From the NCBI GenBank assembly GCA_965217685.1, contig CBDCIZ010000003.1, positions 3,844,001 to 3,908,000 on the forward strand: DNA of 64,000 nucleotides, given 5' to 3'. Origin of the DNA: Aurantimonas sp965217685 (GTDB lineage Bacteria; Pseudomonadota; Alphaproteobacteria; Rhizobiales; Rhizobiaceae). The notes beneath the pieces are model-generated. The model was given only the letters and a program-made list of their open reading frames with translations, made no database searches and was not told the origin of the DNA. Within the stretch, counting starts at the first letter, position 1. Each line of letters starts with the position of its first letter. Shown piece after piece: positions 23,809 through 32,809 of the stretch. The position numbers were made by a program, and so were the translations under genes.

Positions 23809-26450
23809 CACCAATCCTCCCGAACCGCCATGACGGCATTCATGTGGGCGGCGCGCCGGGCCGAGAGGATCGCCGTCACGGCCGCTGCCGCGATGAGCGC
23901 GACCACGACGGAAACGATCGTGGCGAACGGAATGCACGTTTCCATCGTCCAGTTGAAGGACTGCGGGTTGACCACGTGGATCAACACTTGGCTGAGGACG
24001 AGGCCGAGCGCGACGCCCGCCACCGCGCCGACGCCGCCGAGGATCGATCCCTCGATGCCGAGCATGGTGATGATCTGCCGTTTCTCGACACCCAGATGCC
24101 GCAGCATGCCGAACTCGCGCACCCGCGCGATGGTCTGCGCCGACATGGTGGCGGCGACACCGGCAAGGCCGACGAGGATCGCTACCGCCTCCAGGACATA
24201 GGTGACCGCGAAAGAACGGTCGAAGAGTTCCAACGCAAGACGCCGCAGCTCGGCCGGTCGCGCCATGGTCACCGAGGAACGGAGCGTATCGGGCAACGCC
24301 GCCTGCAGCGCCACCTCGACGGCCTGCGGATCGGCGCCCGGTTTGAGGATCACCGCAGCCTCGTTGCGCGTCGCGTCGCCGGTCAGCCGCGTGTAGTCGG
24401 CGCTGCGGATCGTCACCGCTCCCTCCTGCCGCGAATAATCGCGCCAGGTGCCGGCCACCGCGAACCGCGCCTCAAAGCCGCCGATCGGCAGGGCGATCCA
24501 GTCGCCCGGCGACCAGCCGTAAAGCCTTGCCGCCGGCTCGGAGACCCAAACGGGCGGCCCGTCGAGCGGCGCGGCATCGCGCTTGGCGATTAGGACGAGC
24601 GGCGGCTCGGGTGCCTTGGGATCGATGGGCCGCGCGATCAGGCTGACGGGTGGCCGGCTCGGATCGAGGGTCAGTGGAATCTGCCGGCTGAAGTCCAGCC
24701 GCCCGACGCCGGGAACGGCGGTCAGTTTCACCTGCAGGGCTGGGTCGAAACTCGCGCCGGCCTCGGTGCGCAGATAAAGATCGGAGGCGAGGATCTGCCC
24801 GAGCCATTCGTCGACTGCGCCACGAAAGCTGCTCACCATCGTCGCCATGGCGATCATCAGCGCGGTGCTCGCGACGATGCCGCACAGCGCCGTCGCGGCC
24901 TCGTTCGGTGCGCCATGGACGTGGCGGACGGCGAGTTGCCGTGCGACACCGTCGATGCGACGGCGCGCCAGGGCCGAGAGCAGCAGGCGCGCCAACCAGG
25001 GAACGCCGGCGACGCCGCCGGCCAGAAGCAGCGCCATGCCGACATATCCGAACAGCGGCAAACTCCCGACCGCCGGCAACAGCGAGGAGACTAGCCCGGC
25101 ACCGATGAGCGCCAGCGCCGGCCAGACGCGAATGGCGGCGCGCGGGTCGAGCATGTCACCGCTGTTCTTCAAAGCGGCAGCGGGCGCCGCCTTGGAGGCG
25201 GCGAGCGCCGGCAGCACGCTGCCGAGGCACGCCGCGGCGAGCCCAAGGGCGAAGAAGACGATCGCGGCCACCGGCTGAAACGTGACCGACGCATCGCCGC
25301 CGCGGAAATAGCCGGCGCCGAGATCGCCGCCGAGAAGCCGAAGCGCCGCGATGGCCAGGCCGTAGCCGACGAGCAGCCCGGCAAGCGAACCCAAAAGGCC
25401 GATCGCAAGGCCTTCCAGCGCGACCGTCGCGACGATCCCGCCGCGTGCCAGGCCCAGCGTGCGCAGCAGGGCGAAGCTGCGCAGGCGCCGTGCGACCGAG
25501 AGCGACTGCGCCGAATAGACCAGGAACCCGCCGGTGAGCAGCGCAACCAGTGCCAACATATCGAGATTGACCCGGTAGGCCCGCGACAGGGCGCTGCCCC
25601 GAGTGGCTTGTGTCTCGCCGCTGTCCAGAACGGCATCGGCAGGAAGAATGCCGGCCAGACTCCCCCGGGCCTGGGCGGCGTCGACAATTTTCAGGTCCAG
25701 CCTGTCGAGCCGCCCGAGCCGGTCGAAGCGCCACTGGGCGGCGGCGATATCCATGATGCCGATCGCTTGCCCGTCCGGCACGCCGGCGAGCGTCCCGGCG
25801 ACGGTCAGCGAGATGGTCCGGCCGTTGGCGCGCACCTGCAGGCGGTCGCCGATCGCCGCACGGGCGGCCGTGAGCGCAGTGCGCGAGAGGAAGAGTGCAT
25901 CCCCGTCGAAGACGCCGGCGCGGCTGGTGTCCGGTCCGTTCGGACGAAGGCCGATGAGGCTTGGCGTCACCGAGGCCGCGCGTATGACATCAAGGCCGAG
26001 CAGGGTGAAGCGCGACGCAGCGGCGGGCATGGCACTCGCGGCGCCGTCGGTCTTGCCCGGCTTTGCATCTTCAGCTCCAGACTCCCCATTGCCAGGCGCC
26101 TCATCCTCAGCGGCCGCCGGCGTTTTCGAAGCCGTGGAGTCGAGGCTGACGATCGGGCTGGCGTCGCCGACGCCCACCGCCTTCATTGCGGCAGGATAGA
26201 GCGTTTCGGCAAAGCCGAGCGGGCTCGCCGCCCGGATGGTCAGATCGGCCGTGCCGTTGACGCTGCGCAGTGCCTCGCCGAACGAGGCGAGCGCCGAGCC
26301 GTTGACGAGATGGACGGCAAAACCGAGGGCGACGCCGATCGCGATGGTGACGGCGGTGGCGAGGAACCGTGCCGGATGCGCCCTCGCCTCGCCGCCGATC
26401 AGCCAGAACAGGGCAAGCCGCGCCAAGAGAACATCGGAGCCACCGCTCAT
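23808..26450 (-). CDS. FtsX-like ABC transporter permease
   Basis: 880 residues with an N-terminal membrane anchor, a large periplasmic region, a central group of three membrane helices (around residues 295-440), further helices near 460-500, a second periplasmic part and three C-terminal helices. This two-fold FtsX/MacB-like layout matches the YbbP/AttF-G type, moving hydrophobic substrates or lipoproteins rather than importing solutes. A run rich in Ala, Glu, Gly and Lys near nt 26030-26140 is likely an unstructured insert. It overlaps the ATPase gene by four bases. Confidence 0.9.
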   Translation of the reverse strand: MSGGSDVLLARLALFWLIGGEARAHPARFLATAVTIAIGVALGFAVHLVNGSALASFGEALRSVNGTADLTIRAASPLGFAETLYPAAMKAVGVGDASPIVSLDSTASKTPAAAEDEAPGNGESGAEDAKPGKTDGAASAMPAAASRFTLLGLDVIRAASVTPSLIGLRPNGPDTSRAGVFDGDALFLSRTALTAARAAIGDRLQVRANGRTISLTVAGTLAGVPDGQAIGIMDIAAAQWRFDRLGRLDRLDLKIVDAAQARGSLAGILPADAVLDSGETQATRGSALSRAYRVNLDMLALVALLTGGFLVYSAQSLSVARRLRSFALLRTLGLARGGIVATVALEGLAIGLLGSLAGLLVGYGLAIAALRLLGGDLGAGYFRGGDASVTFQPVAAIVFFALGLAAACLGSVLPALAASKAAPAAALKNSGDMLDPRAAIRVWPALALIGAGLVSSLLPAVGSLPLFGYVGMALLLAGGVAGVPWLARLLLSALARRRIDGVARQLAVRHVHGAPNEAATALCGIVASTALMIAMATMVSSFRGAVDEWLGQILASDLYLRTEAGASFDPALQVKLTAVPGVGRLDFSRQIPLTLDPSRPPVSLIARPIDPKAPEPPLVLIAKRDAAPLDGPPVWVSEPAARLYGWSPGDWIALPIGGFEARFAVAGTWRDYSRQEGAVTIRSADYTRLTGDATRNEAAVILKPGADPQAVEVALQAALPDTLRSSVTMARPAELRRLALELFDRSFAVTYVLEAVAILVGLAGVAATMSAQTIARVREFGMLRHLGVEKRQIITMLGIEGSILGGVGAVAGVALGLVLSQVLIHVVNPQSFNWTMETCIPFATIVSVVVALIAAAAVTAILSARRAAHMNAVMAVREDW

Positions 26451-27181
26451 AGGGGCTCCGTGGCAACGAGCCCGTGCGGCGTGAGCGTCAGGATTCGATC
26501 GGCGACGCGGGCGGTATCGCGCGAATGAGTGACGATGACGGCCGCGGCGTTGCGCTCGCGCACGGCGACCGCGAAGAGCGCCAGAACGGTGGCCGCGGTC
26601 TCCGGGTCGAGATTGCCGGTCGGCTCGTCGGCGAGGATCAGCGCCGGGTCGTGGACCAGCGCCCGAGCGATGGCGACGCGCTGGAGCTCGCCACCCGACA
26701 GGTCGCGGGCATAGCCGTCACCCCGATCACCCAGCCCGACGGCAGCGAGCATCCGATCGGCTTTCGCCTCGATCGTTGCGCGTTTGGCCGAGATCAGTGC
26801 CAGCGGCAGGGCGACGTTCTGGCGGAGCGTCAGATAGGGTAGGACGTGAAAGGCCTGGAAAACGAAACCGACGGTCTCGCGGCGAAGTCGCGTGCGCCCC
26901 GCTTCGTCCAGACCGGACAGGCCGACACCGCCGATCCGAACAGCGCCCGAGTGGCTCTCGTCGAGCCCTGCGAGAATGTTGAGCAGCGTCGACTTGCCGA
27001 CACCGGATTCACCAATGATCGCGATGATCTCGCCTGCTTCGCCGACAAGTTCGAGCCCTGCGAAGAGCCGCCGTCCGCCGGGCAGCGTGCGCGCCAGATC
27101 CTGGACGACGAGGGCGGCGGCGTTCGCGGTGAACGATGCGCCGCCCTGGGTCCTTGCCTGCGACTGCCTCGCGTCCTCCAT
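26447..27181 (-). CDS. ABC transporter ATP-binding protein, LolD/MacB type
   Basis: 244 residues. Walker A GESGVGKST, the signature LSGGELQRVAIARAL, Walker B LILADEPTGNLD and the switch histidine in VTHSRD are all present. It energises the FtsX-like permease encoded four bases of overlap later. It is the first gene of the operon with the permease and the AttH-like protein. The N-terminal 20 residues are poorly conserved in type and the start could lie slightly further in. Confidence 0.93.
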   Translation of the reverse strand: MEDARQSQARTQGGASFTANAAALVVQDLARTLPGGRRLFAGLELVGEAGEIIAIIGESGVGKSTLLNILAGLDESHSGAVRIGGVGLSGLDEAGRTRLRRETVGFVFQAFHVLPYLTLRQNVALPLALISAKRATIEAKADRMLAAVGLGDRGDGYARDLSGGELQRVAIARALVHDPALILADEPTGNLDPETAATVLALFAVAVRERNAAAVIVTHSRDTARVADRILTLTPHGLVATEPL

Positions 27182-27683
27182 CCGTCTGCCTTCCCATGAT
27201 CGTGAACGGCCGTCCCGGCTCAGTGCCGCCGTCGTCGAGACGGTCTAGCAGATCGACGCCACGACAGACCTCGGTCATGTCGACACAGTACGGTCACGGT
27301 CGCCACGCGTCGACGCCTCGACGCAATGTTCGGCTTTCGTCACAAGCGACGAAGAGCTGCGGAAAGCCTGCGACGAGGATCACCGCCGCGAACTGGCGTC
27401 CGTCGGCTGAAAGAGTTTTACGAATGACAGATCTTGATCGGGCCGCGTGTACCGCATCGACCTTTTCCGCAAGGTGCCGACGGGACGGGTCACGGACGCC
27501 GGCCCGGTTCGGCCATCGGTTCGCCCCCCGCGTCATCACGCTCTCTTCACCGGCCTCGACGCGCCCCGGAAGTTCCTGAGAGTTTCGGTCTCGGCACCAT
27601 GTATGCTGGCGATCGCCATCTCTCGCTCCATGATTTGATGGAAGCTTAGCCTAGCGATGAGCAAACGACGATCTGGAGAAAAC
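27182..27683. other. Divergent intergenic region, no gene seen
   Basis: It lies between the ABC operon (minus) and the DUF72 gene (plus) and should hold both promoters. Short open frames on both strands have no ribosome sites and arginine/proline-rich shadow composition. No convincing operator or hairpin was seen. Confidence 0.4.
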
Positions 27684-28496
27684 ATGACCCAATCCGGCAC
27701 CATCAGAACCGGCATCGGCGGCTGGACCTTCGAGCCTTGGGAGGGCACCTTTTACCCGGACGATCTGCCGAAGAAGCGGCAGCTTGAATATGCTGGATCC
27801 AAGCTGACGAGCATCGAGGTCAACGGCACGTTCTACCGCTCGCAAAAACCCGAGACCTTTGCAAAATGGGCAAGCGAGGTGCCGGAAGATTTCGTCTTTT
27901 CGCTGAAGGCGCCGCGTTTCGCGGTGAACCGCAAGATCCTGGCCGAAGGCGGCGAGTCGATCGCCCGTTTTGTCAATTCCGGCATCACGGAACTCGGTGA
28001 AAAACTCGGGCCGATCCTATGGCAGTTCGCAGCCACGAAACAGTTCGATCCGGTCGACATGAGTGCATTTCTCGATCTCCTGCCCAAGGCGGTCGGCAGC
28101 CAGCGGCTGCGCCATGTTCTCGAGCCTCGTCACGAAAGCTTCGCGGTGCCGGAATTCGTCGAGTTGTGCCGTAAGGCCAGCATCGCCATCGTCTGCGCCG
28201 AGAGTGCGGATTATCCGCAGATCGCCGATGTGACAGCAGATTTCGTCTATGCGCGCCTGCAGGCCGGCGATGCCGACATCCCGACCGGCTACACGCCGCA
28301 GGCGCTCGACGCCTGGACCGAGCGCGCGAAGCTTTGGGCCGCCGGCGGCGCGCCGAAGGATTTGCGCTACGCGAAGCCATACGAAAAGCCACCGGCAAAC
28401 CCGCGCGACGTGTTCGTCTACTTCATTCGCCAAGGAAAAATTCGGGCGCCGCAGGCGGCGATGGCGCTTGCCGAGCGGCTCGGAATCGAATGCTGA
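27684..28496 (+). CDS. DUF72 family protein
   Basis: 270-residue TIM-barrel-like protein of the DUF72 (YecE) family, function unknown. Typical opening IRTGIGGWTFEPW, the SIEVNGTFYRSQ block, and FSLKAPRFAVN are visible, and the C-terminus has DVFVYFIRQGK where most relatives have a Y-F-N motif. GGAG at 27675-27678 selects ATG 27684; an in-frame ATG at 27657 lacks a site. It is a single gene, convergent with the NAD(P)HX repair gene. Confidence 0.92.
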   Translation: MTQSGTIRTGIGGWTFEPWEGTFYPDDLPKKRQLEYAGSKLTSIEVNGTFYRSQKPETFAKWASEVPEDFVFSLKAPRFAVNRKILAEGGESIARFVNSGITELGEKLGPILWQFAATKQFDPVDMSAFLDLLPKAVGSQRLRHVLEPRHESFAVPEFVELCRKASIAIVCAESADYPQIADVTADFVYARLQAGDADIPTGYTPQALDAWTERAKLWAAGGAPKDLRYAKPYEKPPANPRDVFVYFIRQGKIRAPQAAMALAERLGIEC

Positions 28497-28653
28497 GCAC
28501 AGACAGCGGGCACTGATCCTCAGCACTTGATCAAGCAAAGCGCAAGGCCATTGGCGCAAACATATGGGATGGCGACCTAAGCTAACGCCCGTTCGCGTCT
28601 GGTCTAGAACTGCGACCGCCTGCACGTCCGGTGTGGTTCGGTCCCGTCACCGC

Positions 28654-30252
28654 TTACCGGAACAGCGCGACCATCTCCGCCAGAACCTGAGGCATCAGCC
28701 CGGGCAAATCCTCCGCGATCAGTCCCGGCCCGAACAATTCGGCCGCGCGGGCGTGCATCCAGACGGCGGCGCAGGCGGCTTCGAAGCTCGGCATGCCTTG
28801 GGCGAGTTGTGCGGCGACGAGACCGGACAGAATGTCGCCGGAACCGGCGGTGGCAAGCCAGGGCGTGCCGTTGGTATTGATCGCGACGCGACCGTCGGGC
28901 TCGGCGATGACCGTGTCGGAGCCTTTCAGGACGATGATTGCGCCGGCACGCTCCGCCGCCGCGCGAGCACACGCGGTCTTCGACAAACCTTCGTCGGCGG
29001 CAAGATCGGGAAACAACCGCGCGAATTCGCCGGCATGGGGCGTCATGACGAGGGTCGGCCCGTGCCCCGGCCCGGCATGCGGACCGACCTTCGAAGCCGA
29101 TCCGCCCACTTTGCCGCCGCTTGAGTTCATCGATGCCCTTGCGTCGCCGACCGCCGTCGCGGCTGCAAAAAGCCGGTCCGGATCATCCCTGAAAGACGAG
29201 ATGCCGTCGGCGTCCAGCACCAGACGTCGACCATTTGCGAGGACTGCCATGGCAAAAGCCCGTGCGTCCTCCCCGACACCGAAACCGGGGCCGAGCACGA
29301 AGACGTTCAACCGCTCATCCTCCAAAAACCTGTCGAGGTCCTGGCCGCCATCGCAGCGCTTTAGCATGACCGCGGTCAGATGCGCCGCATTAACCATCAG
29401 CGCGCTGCCGGCCGCAAGCACCGTCACGAGCCCGGCTCCGCCGCGCAACGCCGCGGTCGCCGCCAACCGCGCCGCGCCCGTCCGCGTCGCACCGCCTGAA
29501 AACACAATCGCGTGGCCACGGTCGAATTTGTGCCCGCACATTGACGGAAGCCTGAGTTGCGACGCCCAAAGCGCGGGCTCATTGGCGAAATGCGTCGGCC
29601 CGATCGCGTCGAGCACGGACGGCTGAACACCGATATCGGCGACGATGACCGTACCGCAACGCGCCCTCCCCGGCTGCAAGAGATGGCCCGGCTTTCGGCG
29701 AAAGAAGGTGATGGTCGCGTCGGCCTGAATTGCGGTGCCCATAACCGCGCCGCTCGATCCTGAAACACCCGACGGCAGATCGATCGCGATCACGGCGAGT
29801 CCGCACGCGTTCACCCGCTCGATCACAACCGCGGCCCCGCCTTCGATTGCGCGTGCCAGCCCGGCGCCGAACAGGCCGTCGACGACGAGATCGAAATTTC
29901 TGGAATCGATATCCTCAAGCGGCGCAAGCGCTCCGGCATAGGCTTCGGCCGCAGTCGCCGCATCGCCCTTGAGCTTGCCGACACCACCGAGCGAAAAGAC
30001 GGTCACGCCGCGCCCCGCCTCGCCGAGGCAAGCGGCCACGACGTAAGCATCGCCGCCATTGTTGCCGGGCCCGGCCAGCAGCGCGATGCGCCGCGCTTGC
30101 GGATAGCGCGTCAGGATCGCGTCGGCGACGGCCCGCCCCGCACACTGCATCAGCGTCCGGCCGCTCGTGCCCGCTGCAATCGTCAGCCGATCCGCCTCGG
30201 CCATTTCGTCAGGCGTCAGGAGTACCGGTGCATCTGAAAATTTCGAGGTCAT
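28654..30252 (-). CDS. nnr: Bifunctional NAD(P)H-hydrate epimerase/dehydratase
   Basis: Repairs hydrated NADH/NADPH: the N-terminal YjeF domain epimerises the R and S forms and the C-terminal carbohydrate-kinase-like domain dehydrates S-NAD(P)HX with ADP. AGPGNNGGDAYVVA and VVDGLFGAGL mark the first domain; LVMTPHAGEFARLF, ILKGSDTVI and ATAGSGDILSGLVAA the second. About 25 residues rich in Gly and Ser near nt 29060-29130 form an unusual insert before the TPHAGE motif. ATG 30252 gives the usual LLTPDEMAEAD opening; ATG 30285 is possible and neither has a good ribosome site. Confidence 0.93.
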   Translation of the reverse strand: MTSKFSDAPVLLTPDEMAEADRLTIAAGTSGRTLMQCAGRAVADAILTRYPQARRIALLAGPGNNGGDAYVVAACLGEAGRGVTVFSLGGVGKLKGDAATAAEAYAGALAPLEDIDSRNFDLVVDGLFGAGLARAIEGGAAVVIERVNACGLAVIAIDLPSGVSGSSGAVMGTAIQADATITFFRRKPGHLLQPGRARCGTVIVADIGVQPSVLDAIGPTHFANEPALWASQLRLPSMCGHKFDRGHAIVFSGGATRTGAARLAATAALRGGAGLVTVLAAGSALMVNAAHLTAVMLKRCDGGQDLDRFLEDERLNVFVLGPGFGVGEDARAFAMAVLANGRRLVLDADGISSFRDDPDRLFAAATAVGDARASMNSSGGKVGGSASKVGPHAGPGHGPTLVMTPHAGEFARLFPDLAADEGLSKTACARAAAERAGAIIVLKGSDTVIAEPDGRVAINTNGTPWLATAGSGDILSGLVAAQLAQGMPSFEAACAAVWMHARAAELFGPGLIAEDLPGLMPQVLAEMVALFR

Positions 30253-30463
30253 CGCAATGGTGATCGCCTGTTCCTTGTAGATCATGTCGGGGCCGACAGC
30301 GTGACAAGATCGGTGCCCTCGTGTAGCCGAGAAGCAAGCCATCGGCGGCCCGGACTTCGGTCCTGAATGCAGGAATGTTTAGCATCGCCGCAGCCGTCTC
30401 GCATCGGTTCTGGTGCGCCGCATGTGAATTTGAGGCCTGCCTTCGCCGGGACGAGCCCTATAA

Positions 30464-30479
30464 TGGCAAGTCACATGCC
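30464..30479 (+). promoter_or_regulatory. Candidate sigma-54 promoter of glnB-glnA
   Basis: TGGCAAGTCACATGCC has GG (30465-30466) and GC (30477-30478) ten bases apart, the essential sigma-54 spacing, 73 bases before glnB. A perfect TATAAT at 30459-30464 touches it, but no matching -35 box lies 16-19 bases upstream. Confidence 0.45.
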
Positions 30480-30551
30480 CAGGCGAAGCGGCATTGACGA
30501 GGACGACGGCCCAACGGGGTCGTCCGGGGGTTATTTCGAGAGGGATTTTCG

Positions 30552-30890
30552 ATGAAGAAGGTCGAGGCGATCATCAAGCCGTTCAAGCTGGACGAGGTGA
30601 AGGAAGCGCTGCAGGAGGTCGGGCTCCAGGGTATCACGGTGACCGAAGCCAAGGGTTTCGGCCGTCAGAAAGGCCATACCGAACTCTATCGCGGCGCCGA
30701 ATATGTCGTCGACTTCCTGCCCAAGGTGAAGGTCGAGGTCGTGCTCGCCGACGACACCGTGCAGGCCGCCGTCGAAGCGATCCGCAAGGCCGCCCAGACA
30801 GGGCGGATCGGCGACGGCAAGATCTTCGTCTCCAACATCGAGGAAGCCATTCGCATCCGAACCGGCGAAGCCGGCGACGACGCGATCTGA
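30552..30890 (+). CDS. glnB: Nitrogen regulatory protein P-II
   Basis: 112-residue trimeric signal protein that senses 2-oxoglutarate and ATP/ADP and, through uridylylation by GlnD, controls glutamine synthetase adenylylation and NtrB/NtrC. Tyr51 in ELYRGAEYVVDF is the uridylylation site on the T-loop; the B-loop TGRIGDGKIF and C-terminal RTGEAGDDAI are typical. GAGAGGGA precedes the ATG. It lies 82 bases before glnA, the usual rhizobial pair, and probably shares its transcript. Confidence 0.97.
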   Translation: MKKVEAIIKPFKLDEVKEALQEVGLQGITVTEAKGFGRQKGHTELYRGAEYVVDFLPKVKVEVVLADDTVQAAVEAIRKAAQTGRIGDGKIFVSNIEEAIRIRTGEAGDDAI

Positions 30891-30972
30891 CGATTTTTCG
30901 AGGCGTCGGCGCCCGGCGCCTCGCCGTGCGAGTGCATCAACCAAAAAGCTGCCAACGACAGGAATGAACGCC

Positions 30973-32382
30973 ATGACCAGCGCCAACGACATCCTGAAGC
31001 AGATCAAGGATAACGACGTGAAATTCGTCGATCTCCGCTTCACCGATCCCAAGGGCAAGACCCAGCATGTGACGATGGACGTCTCCATCGTCGACGAGGA
31101 CATGTTCTCGGAAGGCTCGATGTTCGACGGCTCGTCGATCGCCGGCTGGAAGGCAATCAACGAGTCCGACATGGTGTTGATGCCGGATCCCGAGACGGCC
31201 TACATGGATCCGTTCTTCGCCCAGTCGACCATGGCGATCGTCTGCGACATTCTCGATCCAATCTCAGGTGAAGCCTACAATCGCGACCCCCGCTCGACCG
31301 CCCGCAAGGCGGAGGCCTATCTCACCCAGTCCGGCATCGGCGACACTGCCTTCTTCGGCCCGGAAGCCGAGTTTTTCATCTTCGACGACGTGCGCTACAA
31401 GGCCGACCCTTACAACACCGGATTCAAGCTCGATTCGACCGAGCTGCCGTCGAACGACGACACCGAATACGAGACCGGCAATCTCGGTCACCGCCCGCGC
31501 GTCAAGGGCGGCTACTTCCCGGTTCCGCCGGTCGACAGCTGCCAGGACATGCGGTCGGAGATGCTGACCGTGATGGCCGAAATGGGCGTCGAGGTCGAGA
31601 AACACCATCACGAGGTGGCCGCAGCCCAGCACGAGCTTGGCATCAAGTTCGACACGCTGACCCGCAACGCCGACAAGATGCAGATCTACAAATACGTCAT
31701 TCATCAGGTGGCGAACGCCTACGGCAAGACGGCGACCTTCATGCCAAAGCCGGTCTTCGGCGACAACGGCTCGGGCATGCACGTTCACCAGTCGATCTGG
31801 AAGGGCGGCAAGCCGGCCTTTGCCGGCGACCAGTATGCCGGCTTGTCGGAGAGCGCATTGTTCTACATCGGCGGCATCATCAAGCACGCCAAGGCGCTCA
31901 ACGCCTTCACCAACCCGTCGACCAACTCCTTCAAGCGACTGGTTCCGGGCTACGAAGCACCGGTGCTGCTGGCCTATTCGGCGCGCAACCGCTCGGCCTC
32001 CTGCCGCATTCCTTTCGGCCAGTCGCCGAAGGCCAAGCGCGTCGAGGTCCGCTTCCCCGATCCGACGGCGAACCCGTATCTCGCCTTCGCGGCGATGCTG
32101 ATGGCCGGCCTCGACGGCATCAAGAACAAGATCCATCCGGGCGCGGCCATGGACAAGGATCTCTACGACCTGCCGCCGGAAGAACTGAAGGAAATCCCGA
32201 CCGTCTGCCGTTCGCTGCGCGAGGCGATGGAAAGCCTCGACGCGGATCGCGACTTCCTGAAGGCCGGCGGCGTCTTCGACGACGACCAGATCGACGCCTT
32301 CATCGATTTGAAGATGGCCGAGGTGATGCGCTTCGAAATGACGCCGCATCCGGTCGAGTTCGATATGTACTATTCGGTCTGA
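30973..32382 (+). CDS. glnA: Glutamine synthetase type I
   Basis: Dodecameric enzyme making glutamine from glutamate, ammonia and ATP. Start ATG 30973 with AGGA upstream gives exactly 469 residues, the standard GSI-beta length; ATG 30964 is too close to the ribosome site. Visible are the Asp-50 loop FDGSSIAGW, the metal site FFGPEAEFF, NGSGMHVHQS and the Glu327-loop region VPGYEAPV. Tyr398 in KDLYDLPPEE is the adenylylation target, so it can be switched off by GlnE under P-II control. It is followed by a terminator. Confidence 0.97.
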   Translation: MTSANDILKQIKDNDVKFVDLRFTDPKGKTQHVTMDVSIVDEDMFSEGSMFDGSSIAGWKAINESDMVLMPDPETAYMDPFFAQSTMAIVCDILDPISGEAYNRDPRSTARKAEAYLTQSGIGDTAFFGPEAEFFIFDDVRYKADPYNTGFKLDSTELPSNDDTEYETGNLGHRPRVKGGYFPVPPVDSCQDMRSEMLTVMAEMGVEVEKHHHEVAAAQHELGIKFDTLTRNADKMQIYKYVIHQVANAYGKTATFMPKPVFGDNGSGMHVHQSIWKGGKPAFAGDQYAGLSESALFYIGGIIKHAKALNAFTNPSTNSFKRLVPGYEAPVLLAYSARNRSASCRIPFGQSPKAKRVEVRFPDPTANPYLAFAAMLMAGLDGIKNKIHPGAAMDKDLYDLPPEELKEIPTVCRSLREAMESLDADRDFLKAGGVFDDDQIDAFIDLKMAEVMRFEMTPHPVEFDMYYSV

Positions 32383-32456
32383 TCGGTCGCGCCGCAACCA
32401 GCAATCCGGTCCTTCACACCCTGGGTCGGACGACTGAAACAGATCGCTGAAAACAC

Positions 32457-32489
32457 AGGCCCCTGGCGCATCGCGTTCGGGGCCTTTTT
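32457..32489 (+). terminator. Terminator of glnB-glnA
   Basis: AGGCCCC (32457-32463) and GGGGCCT (32479-32485) form a stem with a 15-base loop and are followed by five T (32485-32489), 75 bases after glnA. Confidence 0.7.
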
Positions 32490-32727
32490 CGTTCGGGCAA
32501 TACCGGGATGCGGCTGGAAACCGATCCGCATCTTGGTCATCTCGCGCGGCGGTTAAGCGAAAGGGATGCACGACGAGAAATTATCTGCGCATTCGCATAT
32601 CGGTGGCTTCATCTACGCCATCGCTTTACTCGGCCGACCGCCCGAAGACGTGAAACCCGGCCGCTGGAATGATGATCGCGCTCTGCGCTTCACATCCCGC
32701 CCAGCGCCAGTTTGGCACGCCGACACG

Positions 32728-32756
32728 AAAAACCCGGCAGCGCATTCGCTGCCGGG
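32728..32756 (-). terminator. Terminator of glnII
   Basis: On the minus strand CCCGGCAGC, a GAATGC loop and GCTGCCGGG form a perfect 9-base stem followed by five T. Arms are 32733-32741 and 32748-32756. A strong intrinsic terminator. Confidence 0.85.
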
Positions 32757-32809
32757 CCATTTCGTTCGTCCTGGCATATGAAACCGGCGAGTGCCCGGTC
32801 CTACGACTT

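Larger units (their letters stand above)
32383..32809. other. Convergent region between glnA and glnII
   Basis: It contains the two facing terminators and about 240 bases between them in which I see no supportable gene or RNA. Confidence 0.5.

Noticed and set aside
27294..27649. Several short frames on both strands before the DUF72 gene
   Set aside because: Overlap each other, lack ribosome sites and look like GC-rich shadow translations.
32566..32781. 71-residue plus-strand frame between glnA and glnII
   Set aside because: It runs through the glnII terminator hairpin and has no recognisable features.
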